Origin: Bacillota bacterium
GTDB taxonomy: Bacteria > Bacillota > Clostridia > DSM-8532
DNA: 9,465 bases
Assembly (NCBI GenBank): GCA_023459915.1
Contig: JAEWSN010000093.1
Location: 1 to 9,465 of the forward strand
Reading direction: 5' to 3'
The notes under the pieces are model-generated. The model made no database searches and was not told the origin of the DNA. It saw only the letters and a list, made by a program, of their open reading frames with translations. Below are positions 1-5,076 of the stretch, one piece after another (within the stretch, counting starts at the first letter, position 1; each line of letters begins with the position of its first letter). A program made the position numbers and the translations under genes.

Positions 1-17
1 ACACGGTCGGCGGATAA

Positions 18-26
18 TGATACAAT
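18..26 (+). promoter_or_regulatory. Possible extended -10 element upstream of the mutarotase-like gene
   Basis: The bases TGA-TACAAT fit an extended -10 box (TGn followed by five of six matches to TATAAT), about 80 bases before the start codon at 106. A -35 box at normal spacing would fall off the left edge of the window, so only half the promoter can be judged. A 7-bp inverted pair, ACACGGT (1-7) and ACCGTGT (51-57), flanks this segment and could be an operator or a leader hairpin. Confidence 0.35.
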
Positions 27-105
27 GGGCCTGTTTCAGGGCGACCCGACACCGTGTTGCCGAAAAAACCACTGGTCAGGAACAACCCAAACGGAGGAAC
101 CGCGA

Positions 106-993
106 ATGATGCCTCGTTCGGAAACCACTGCCTGGACACTCGAATCCAACCGGCTGAAAATCCGGGTCGCAAAACCGGGATTCATCTACCAGCGAACCCG
201 CTTTGACTGGACCGGCCTCGTGACGGATGTCCTGCTGGACAACACGCACAGCTTCTGTTCCGTGGAATCCCCCAACCCGCTCGTGGGCGCCGGCGGCATC
301 GGTCTGGTCAGTGAATTCGGCATCCACGAGCCCATCGGCTACGACACCGCCGCCATCGGCGACACCTTCCCGAAGCTGGGCGTGGGGCTGCTCGAAAGAC
401 CGGATGACGCGGACTACTTTTTCATGCGCCCCTATCCACTGACGCCCTTTCCCACAACCGTCACCCCCGTCGAAAACGGCCTGCGGTTCGAACAGGCCCC
501 CATCGCGTGCCGTGGGTACGCAGCCCGGCTCACCAAGACACTCACCCTGGTGGACAATGCGGTGACCGTTTCATTCCTGCTCGAGAATGTCGGGGAAAAA
601 CCCCTTGAGACCACCGAGTACAACCACAACTTCCTGCAGCTGAACGGGCAGCCCACGGGCAGCGGCTATCGCTTCACCACCGCCGTGCCCCTGCGTTTCC
701 ACCGAAACGACAACAGCCTGTGGTCCTCGGATGGTACCCTGACCTGGGAGGACGGCGTGCAGGGGTTCCATGCGCATGGCAGGGAAATCCCGGATATGGC
801 GGGCTTCTCCTGGACGCTGCGCCAGCAGCTTCACGGCATTGCCGTCACCGAATCGGTGGACTTCCGCCCGCTGCGTGTGGCCTGCTGGGGCATGGCTCAT
901 GTCATCAGCCCCGAGGTGTTCCATCAAATCCGCCTCGCGCCGGGCGAATCCGACGCATGGACCCGCCGGTGGATCTTTGAGAGCGGGGTTTGA
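106..993 (+). CDS. Galactose mutarotase-fold (aldose 1-epimerase-like) protein
   Basis: This 295-residue protein appears to belong to the galactose mutarotase-like superfamily, whose members interconvert sugar anomers or bind sugars in a beta-sandwich. The segment EYNHNFLQLNG (171-181) resembles the catalytic-histidine region of aldose epimerases, with His174 as the candidate acid. The C-terminal stretch from ISPEVFHQIRLAPGES (267-282) to WTRRWIF resembles the closing strands of the fold, where a glutamate is normally the base; Glu270 is a candidate but not proven. I see no signal peptide or membrane segment, so it is probably cytoplasmic. The start at 106 is chosen because GGAGG lies at 93-97, eight bases upstream; a second ATG follows at 109, and a longer frame from 25 has no better ribosome site. 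The neighbouring LacI-type regulator and Gfo/Idh/MocA oxidoreductase support a role in sugar metabolism. The substrate is unknown, and it may not be an epimerase of free sugars. Confidence 0.75.
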   Translation: MMPRSETTAWTLESNRLKIRVAKPGFIYQRTRFDWTGLVTDVLLDNTHSFCSVESPNPLVGAGGIGLVSEFGIHEPIGYDTAAIGDTFPKLGVGLLERPDDADYFFMRPYPLTPFPTTVTPVENGLRFEQAPIACRGYAARLTKTLTLVDNAVTVSFLLENVGEKPLETTEYNHNFLQLNGQPTGSGYRFTTAVPLRFHRNDNSLWSSDGTLTWEDGVQGFHAHGREIPDMAGFSWTLRQQLHGIAVTESVDFRPLRVACWGMAHVISPEVFHQIRLAPGESDAWTRRWIFESGV

Positions 994-1024
994 CCAATCA
1001 AAACACCACCGGCATCCACCGATG

Positions 1025-1079
1025 CGCCCGCAAGGGCGTGGACGTGATGCGCGGCCTGCTGCGGCAGGTGCCGGGCCGC
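1025..1079 (+). other. Two GC-rich hairpins after the mutarotase-like gene
   Basis: The gap between the first gene and the LacI promoter contains two potential stems. One is CGCCC-GCAA-GGGCG (1025-1038), five base pairs closed by a GNRA-type tetraloop. The other pairs GCGGCC (1051-1056) with GGCCGC (1074-1079) and has an alternative inner stem CCTGC/GCAGG (1055-1068). Neither is followed by a T-run, so these are not textbook intrinsic terminators. They may slow or end upstream transcription just before the -35 box at 1085. Confidence 0.3.
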
Positions 1080-1084
1080 ACGGC

Positions 1085-1114
1085 TTGACAAACCCACGGG
1101 CACACTTATAGAAT
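1085..1114 (+). promoter_or_regulatory. Sigma70-type promoter of the LacI-family regulator gene
   Basis: A perfect -35 hexamer TTGACA (1085-1090) is followed after 18 bases by TAGAAT (1109-1114), five of six matches to TATAAT. An overlapping TATAGA (1107-1112) at 16 bases is the alternative -10. Transcription should start near 1120-1123, inside the palindrome at 1117-1136, so a repressor bound there would block initiation or escape. This is the most convincing promoter in the window. Confidence 0.8.
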
Positions 1115-1116
1115 GG

Positions 1117-1136
1117 CCATGTAATCCATTACATGG
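1117..1136 (+). promoter_or_regulatory. Operator-like palindrome, probable autoregulatory site
   Basis: Nine-base arms CCATGTAAT (1117-1125) and ATTACATGG (1128-1136) are perfect reverse complements around a central CC. Length and symmetry match LacI-family operators. The site covers the expected transcription start and touches the ribosome site GGAGG (1136-1140) of the LacI-type gene, so the simplest reading is autorepression. LacI and PurR operators usually have a central CG; here the centre is CC/GG. I see no second full copy in the window, so other targets in the locus are not shown. Confidence 0.65.
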
Positions 1137-1144
1137 GAGGACGC

Positions 1145-2137
1145 ATGGCAACCATTTCTGATGTGGCACGGGAGGCCAGGGTCTCCGTCGCCACCATATC
1201 CCGGGTGCTCAACAACAATCCCCGGGTTTCTCCACAGACGCGCCAGCGCGTGCTCGAAGCCATTGAGAAACTCGCTTATGAACCCAATGTGCTGGCCCGC
1301 AACTTCCGCCGTTCGGAAAGCCGGGTCATTCTGGTACTGTGTCCCAATTTCACAAACCCCTTCTATGGCAACATCGTCACCGGCATCGCCGACACCGCCC
1401 GCCGGCACGGCTACAGCGCCATGTTCTGCACCACGCAGAATGACAAGGATCGCGAGAAGGATTTTCTGGACATGCTGCGCAACAAGCGGGCGGATGGGGC
1501 CATCCTGCTCGCCACGGCAAACAGCCCCAAGTTTCTGGCACATCTCGCCGGGCAGTATCCCATTGTCCAGTGCCCCGAGTATTTCCAGGATGTCGAGGTG
1601 TCACATGTCTCCATCGACAATTACAAGGCGGCGCGCCACGCGGTCCGCTATCTCACGGGCCTCGGCCATCGCCGCATCGCGCTGATCACCAGCAATGACG
1701 CCTATCTTTCGATGAGCCACCGGTACAAGGGCTACCAGGCGGAGCTCGAACGCGCGGACATCCCCTTCGACTCCGCGCTGGTGCAATACACGGGCGAGGG
1801 CTATCATTTTTCCAACGGTGTCAAGGCCGTACACGCCCTGATGACCCTGCCGGAGCCACCCACCGCGGTCTTCTGTGTTTCCGACATTCTCGCCCTTGGT
1901 GCCCTGCGGGGCGCCATAGACCTGGGGTATCGCGTCCCCGAGGATTTGGCCGTCATGGGCTTTGACGATGTGGAATACGCCACCATGTTCAAACCGCACA
2001 TCACCACGGTCCGCATGCCCTGCTATGATCTGGGGGCGTCGGCCATGGAGGTCCTGTGGGGGAAAATGAACGACGCGCCGGGCACAACCAGGGACATTGT
2101 TCTCGATTTCGAACTGGTCATCCGGGACTCCACCTAA
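1145..2137 (+). CDS. LacI-family transcriptional regulator, CytR-like
   Basis: This is a 330-residue repressor-type regulator of the LacI/GalR family. Residues 2-21 (ISDVAREARVSVATISRVL region) form the N-terminal helix-turn-helix. Residues 45-60 are the hinge, and from residue 61 follows the periplasmic-binding-protein-like effector domain, with typical segments NPFYGNIVTGI (71-81), HVSIDN (154-159), GHRRIALI (174-181), PTAVFCVSDILALGAL (239-254) and MGFDDVEY (271-278). Several stretches, including RRSESRVILV and the C-terminal ELVIRDST, resemble E. coli CytR as I remember it more than LacI or PurR. The hinge position equal to PurR Leu54, which wedges into the operator minor groove, is Phe54 here. 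ATG at 1145 follows GGAGG by four bases and gives the canonical MATI start. It probably controls itself through the palindrome at 1117-1136, and perhaps the neighbouring sugar genes. The effector cannot be read from sequence; a sugar or nucleoside is plausible. Confidence 0.93.
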   Translation: MATISDVAREARVSVATISRVLNNNPRVSPQTRQRVLEAIEKLAYEPNVLARNFRRSESRVILVLCPNFTNPFYGNIVTGIADTARRHGYSAMFCTTQNDKDREKDFLDMLRNKRADGAILLATANSPKFLAHLAGQYPIVQCPEYFQDVEVSHVSIDNYKAARHAVRYLTGLGHRRIALITSNDAYLSMSHRYKGYQAELERADIPFDSALVQYTGEGYHFSNGVKAVHALMTLPEPPTAVFCVSDILALGALRGAIDLGYRVPEDLAVMGFDDVEYATMFKPHITTVRMPCYDLGASAMEVLWGKMNDAPGTTRDIVLDFELVIRDST

Positions 2138-2213
2138 CCCTGTCGCCCCACACGCCAGCCGAACCCTGTCGCCCCGCACGCCAGCCGAACCCTGTCACCC
2201 CGCACGCCAGCGG
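2136..2213 (+). repeat. Three tandem copies of a 26-bp unit
   Basis: Copies lie at 2136-2161, 2162-2187 and 2188-2213, with no spacer. Each begins AACCCTGTC and ends in CACGCCAGC plus two bases. Copies 1 and 2 differ at one position (A or G at unit base 15); copy 3 differs from copy 2 at unit bases 10 and 25. After copy 3 only AACC of a fourth unit remains. The first two bases of copy 1 are the last two of the TAA stop codon of the LacI-type gene, so the array starts within that stop. The unit is not a multiple of three and lacks the repeat-spacer layout of CRISPR. No strong internal hairpin is seen, and its function is unknown. Confidence 0.9.
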
Positions 2214-2294
2214 AACCTTCCCGTCCGTGCCCTTGCCCTGCAAGAAACCTGTTTGACCGATGGTTACAGACACCCCTGTCAGGAGGAAGCAAAC

Positions 2295-3335
2295 ATGTTG
2301 AAAATCGGCATCATCGGCTGCGGCAAGATCGCGACCCTGCGTCATATTCCCGAATACGCGGAGAACCCCCAGACCACCCTGACCGCCTTTACGGACATGG
2401 TTCCCGAACGCGCACGGGAGGCTGCGGCACCATACCACGGCAAAGTATACAACACGCCGGAGGATCTGCTGGCAGATCCGGACATCGACGCGGTCAGCAT
2501 CTGTTCGGCGAACGCGACACACGCCCCGCTCACCATCGCGGCCCTCGAAGCCGGCAAGCATGTGCTGTGCGAAAAACCCATGGCCACGTCCCTCGAGGAT
2601 TGCGAGGCCATGGTCCGCGCGGCGGAGCGGGCAGGCAGATTGCTGATGCTCGGGCACAACCAGCGCTATGTCGAGTCGAACCGCATCGCCAGGGAGCTTG
2701 TCGAAAAAGGGGAAATCGGAGACATCCTCTCCTTCCAGTCCTGCTTTGGCCACAAGGGCCCGGAGCACTGGACGGGCGACAAAAACCCCTGGTTTTTTCA
2801 CAAGGAACTGGCACACTTTGGCGCCGTTGCGGACTTGGGCATCCACAAGGTGGATCTCATCCATTATCTCACCGGACAACACACACAATCGGTGACCGCT
2901 GTCGTGGAAACCCTCCACAAAACCTTTCCGGACGGATCTCCCATCACGGTGGACGACAACGCCATGTGCATGCTCCGCCTCAGCGGCGGCGCGGTGGGCA
3001 CCGTACGGGCCAGCTGGACCATATACGGCAGGGAGGACAATGCCACCCGGCTGTATGGAACGGATGGCGTGCTGCGCATTGACGATGATCCCGAATACGC
3101 GCTGGTGCTCGAAAAGAAAACCGGAGAGGTTTTCCGGTATGCCCTGGAGGGGATGGCCACCAATGCCCAGCAGCTGGCCGGCAGACGGAAAGGCACGGGC
3201 GTCATTGACGCGTTTGTCACCGCCATCGGAACAGGCGTGCCGCCCTTGTCCGACGGGCGTCAGGCGGTGCTCGCCATGCGCGCGATCTTCGGCGCCATGA
3301 AGGCCGCGGCCTCGGGCACCTGGGTCCAGGTGTGA
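2295..3335 (+). CDS. Gfo/Idh/MocA family NAD(P)-dependent oxidoreductase
   Basis: This 346-residue enzyme belongs to the glucose-fructose oxidoreductase / inositol dehydrogenase / MocA family, which oxidises or reduces hydroxyl groups of sugars, inositols and related compounds with NAD(P). The N-terminal Rossmann fold shows GIIGCGKIA (5-13), the dinucleotide glycine motif, and CEKPMA (92-97), whose Glu-Lys-Pro is the family signature; Lys94 is the usual catalytic lysine. The C-terminal substrate domain has DLGIHKVDLIHYLTG (180-194), where Asp180 and His184 correspond to the conserved catalytic-site pair. Length is normal and no signal peptide is seen. ATG at 2295 is chosen because AGGAGG (2281-2286) lies eight bases upstream; the open frame extends back to 2097 only through the tandem repeats. 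The 157-base gap after the LacI-type gene has no clear promoter (TTGACC at 2253 lacks a good -10), so read-through from the regulator gene is possible. Substrate specificity is not predictable. Confidence 0.93.
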   Translation: MLKIGIIGCGKIATLRHIPEYAENPQTTLTAFTDMVPERAREAAAPYHGKVYNTPEDLLADPDIDAVSICSANATHAPLTIAALEAGKHVLCEKPMATSLEDCEAMVRAAERAGRLLMLGHNQRYVESNRIARELVEKGEIGDILSFQSCFGHKGPEHWTGDKNPWFFHKELAHFGAVADLGIHKVDLIHYLTGQHTQSVTAVVETLHKTFPDGSPITVDDNAMCMLRLSGGAVGTVRASWTIYGREDNATRLYGTDGVLRIDDDPEYALVLEKKTGEVFRYALEGMATNAQQLAGRRKGTGVIDAFVTAIGTGVPPLSDGRQAVLAMRAIFGAMKAAASGTWVQV

Positions 3336-3382
3336 CCGGAAGCTGACCTCATCTTTCGTGGTTCATCAAAGCATTCTTTTTG

Positions 3383-3396
3383 TATTTTATAAAATA
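3383..3396 (+). promoter_or_regulatory. AT-only 14-bp palindrome upstream of the FMN reductase gene
   Basis: TATTTTATAAAATA is a perfect palindrome composed only of A and T, inside a strongly AT-rich stretch (about 3365-3415) that contrasts with the GC-rich surroundings. It lies 80-94 bases before the start codon at 3477. It could be a regulator site or part of a promoter; TATAAAAT-like and TATCAAT-like -10 candidates exist, but no convincing -35/-10 pair at standard spacing. I read the stretch as the promoter region of the reductase gene without fixing the boxes. Confidence 0.4.
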
Positions 3397-3476
3397 TTGT
3401 TTTGCCAAACTCTTTTCGGGGTATCAATGGAGTGTCACCTTCGTGCTGACATCACAAACCGAAAGGAGAATCACAC

Positions 3477-4043
3477 ATGCTCAACATCGCCATCATTCTC
3501 GGGAGCACACGTCCCGGCAGAAATACGGAAGCCGTTGCCAAATGGGTGCTCGCCCTTGCGAACACCCGCAATGACGCAACCTACACCCTGGTCGACCTGG
3601 CGGATTTCAATCTGCCGCCCCTTGACGAGGCCATTCCGCCCTCCATGGGGCAGTACGGGCAGCCCCACACCAAGGCATGGGCTGCCAAGGTAGCGGCATT
3701 CGACGGATATGTCTTTGTGACACCCGAGTACAACCATTCCTTCCCCGCCGCTTTGAAAAATGCGCTCGACGCGGTCTATGCCGAATGGAACAACAAGGCG
3801 GCCGGATTTGTGAGCCTCGGTTCGGCCGGCGGCGTCCGCGCGGTGGAGCATCTGCGGGGCATTGCGGGCGAGCTGCAGCTGGCGGATGTCCGGTCGCAGG
3901 TGATGCTGTCGCTGTTCACCGACTTCAAGGACTTCAGCGAGTTCACACCCCATCCCCGGCATGAGCCGGAGGTGCACGCCATGCTGGATCAGCTGGTGGC
4001 GTGGAGTGGCGCGCTCAAGCCGCTGCGTGACCCGGTGGCATGA
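3477..4043 (+). CDS. NADPH-dependent FMN reductase family flavoprotein
   Basis: This 188-residue protein belongs to the NADPH-dependent FMN reductase family (flavodoxin-like fold), which includes FMN, quinone, chromate and azo reductases. The phosphate-binding loop GSTRPGRN (9-16) and the isoalloxazine-contacting loop PEYNHSFPAALKNALD (83-98) are both present and typical; SLGSAGGVRAVEHLR (113-127) is the third conserved flavin-region segment. Length is as expected for the family and it looks cytoplasmic and soluble. ATG at 3477 follows AAGGAG (3463-3468) by eight bases. The 141-base AT-rich gap before it suggests a separate transcription unit from the oxidoreductase gene. The hairpin CCCGGT-GGCATG-ACCGGG (4031-4048) spans its stop codon but lacks a T-run; a better terminator lies at 4147-4182. 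The physiological acceptor (free flavin, quinone or metal oxyanion) cannot be decided from sequence. Confidence 0.9.
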   Translation: MLNIAIILGSTRPGRNTEAVAKWVLALANTRNDATYTLVDLADFNLPPLDEAIPPSMGQYGQPHTKAWAAKVAAFDGYVFVTPEYNHSFPAALKNALDAVYAEWNNKAAGFVSLGSAGGVRAVEHLRGIAGELQLADVRSQVMLSLFTDFKDFSEFTPHPRHEPEVHAMLDQLVAWSGALKPLRDPVA

Positions 4044-4146
4044 CCGGGACACCGGTATGCCCGGATTGCAGGCAGCCCAGGGGTTGTGACGCAAACCGGT
4101 CCGCTGCACCTCGACGTTTCATGCACCCGATCGATTCCATGCGAAC

Positions 4147-4182
4147 AAGGAGATCCCTCACGACGGCGGAGCGGTCTCCTTT
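4147..4182 (+). terminator. Probable terminator between the convergent blocks
   Basis: AAGGAGA (4147-4153) pairs with TCTCCTT (4175-4181), extendable by a T-G and a C-G pair, and the 3' arm runs into TTTT on the plus strand. It sits about 100 bases after the FMN reductase stop and overlaps the last codons of the YihY/BrkB gene on the other strand. The loop is about 17-21 bases, longer than ideal. On the minus strand the T-run is broken, so it should work better for the plus-strand block. The rest of 4044-4157 holds only short GC-rich stems. Confidence 0.5.
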
Positions 4183-5015
4183 TCCTGTTGGGGCTTTCTG
4201 ATCCGCTCCAGCAGCGCGTTGACCTCGCTGCCCAGCAACAGGGTGATGCTGGACAGATAAATCCAGATCATCAGGATGATGACGCCGCCAAGGCTGCCGT
4301 AAAACCGGGAGTAGTTGGCGAACCGGGACACATACAGGGAGAAGAGCCAGGAGGTGCCCAGCCAGGAGATGGTGGAAAACAGCGCGCCCGGCAGCACATG
4401 CCGAAACCGCAGCCGGTGCGCGGGAATGAGCCGGTACATCAGGGCCAGTGTGAAAAAGACAACCGCAATGGGCAGCACCACACGCAGGATGCGGCTGATG
4501 GTCAAAAAAGGCACGGAAACGTGGAACAGCGTGGCCATCTTGTCCAGGATGAACTCCCCGAACAGGATCATGAGAATTTCCGTGAAAATGGACACCACAA
4601 TCAGCAGAATGAACAGCAGGCACCAGCCGCGCACCACCCAGGGCTTGCGTGTCTCTTTTGCCCGATGGGCCATGTTCAGCCCTTTTGACAGGGCAAACAC
4701 ACCCGTGGAGGAAGCCCACAGGGCCACCGCCATGCTGGCGGTGAGCACACCGGGTTTCTGCGTGGCGGTGATGTCGCGCACCACCCCGATGACCACCTCA
4801 AAGGCGGCCGCCGGCAGCACATCTGCCAGTTGATCCAGCAAATCGATGCCAAACAGGCGGGTCTGCGCGGCCAGATTTGTCAGCAGGGCCAGAAAGGGAA
4901 ACAGCGCCAGCATCAGATAAAAGGAAAACTGGGCGCCCCATTCCAGCACACGATCCTGCCCGATGCGACGTATGACGCCCGAGAGCACACGCCAGGCTTT
5001 CCCAGCCATCCGCAT
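4158..5015 (-). CDS. YihY/BrkB family inner-membrane protein
   Basis: This 285-residue integral membrane protein belongs to the YihY/virulence factor BrkB family, whose molecular function remains poorly defined despite an old and doubtful RNase BN label. Six hydrophobic segments are visible at about 27-49, 90-110, 129-155, 174-196, 206-229 and 241-263. The family hallmark near the C-terminus is clear: FYGSLGGVIILMIWIYLSS (238-256) followed by LLLGSEVNALLE (259-270). The N-terminus (about 1-25) is basic and the last 15 residues are polar (KPQQEKETAPPS), consistent with cytoplasmic ends. ATG at 5015 is chosen because GGAGG (5027-5023 on this strand) lies seven bases upstream; an in-frame ATG two codons later is possible. 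It is the last gene of the minus-strand block, 61 bases after the cyclase gene, but a strong inverted repeat between them may reduce co-transcription. Confidence 0.93.
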   Translation of the reverse strand: MRMAGKAWRVLSGVIRRIGQDRVLEWGAQFSFYLMLALFPFLALLTNLAAQTRLFGIDLLDQLADVLPAAAFEVVIGVVRDITATQKPGVLTASMAVALWASSTGVFALSKGLNMAHRAKETRKPWVVRGWCLLFILLIVVSIFTEILMILFGEFILDKMATLFHVSVPFLTISRILRVVLPIAVVFFTLALMYRLIPAHRLRFRHVLPGALFSTISWLGTSWLFSLYVSRFANYSRFYGSLGGVIILMIWIYLSSITLLLGSEVNALLERIRKPQQEKETAPPS

Positions 5016-5035
5016 GGCATATCCTCCACCTGAAA

Positions 5036-5072
5036 ATTGGGGTCAGACCCCCGTTGGGGGTCTGACCCCAAT
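5036..5072 (-). repeat. Perfect 17-bp inverted repeat, REP-like hairpin or terminator
   Basis: Arms at 5036-5052 and 5056-5072 are perfect reverse complements around the loop GTT, and run from ATTGGGGTC to GACCCCAAT. Each arm also contains its own near-palindrome (GGGGTC, one base, GACCCC), so it can fold as one long hairpin or two small ones. On the minus strand it lies four bases after the cyclase stop codon and is followed by TTTT, as in an intrinsic terminator. It ends about eight bases before the ribosome site of the YihY/BrkB gene. From memory, GGGGTCAGACCCC-type palindromes recur between genes in many bacteria, so it may be a repetitive extragenic element; only this copy is seen here. 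Confidence 0.85.
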
Positions 5073-5076
5073 GATA

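Noticed and set aside
25..105. Longer N-terminus for the mutarotase-like protein from ATG 25
   Set aside because: No Shine-Dalgarno sequence precedes ATG 25, which overlaps the candidate -10 box; GGAGG at 93-97 supports ATG 106.
2136..2213. CRISPR-like array
   Set aside because: The copies are contiguous with no spacers, number only three, and no cas gene is present.
2253..2280. Promoter before the oxidoreductase gene (TTGACC at 2253-2258)
   Set aside because: No acceptable -10 hexamer lies 16-18 bases downstream; the sequence there is GC-rich and runs into the ribosome site.
2097..2294. N-terminal extension of the oxidoreductase through the tandem repeats
   Set aside because: AGGAGG at 2281-2286 correctly places ATG 2295, which begins directly with the Rossmann strand. 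The extension is low-complexity repeat translation and overlaps the LacI-type gene.
2118..2918. 266-codon open frame on the minus strand crossing the tandem repeats and the oxidoreductase gene
   Set aside because: It is a shadow of the Gfo/Idh/MocA gene; it crosses the repeat array and has no recognisable domain.
4015..4719. 234-codon minus-strand frame overlapping the YihY/BrkB gene
   Set aside because: It is in another frame of the same strand as a clear six-segment membrane protein and has no family resemblance.
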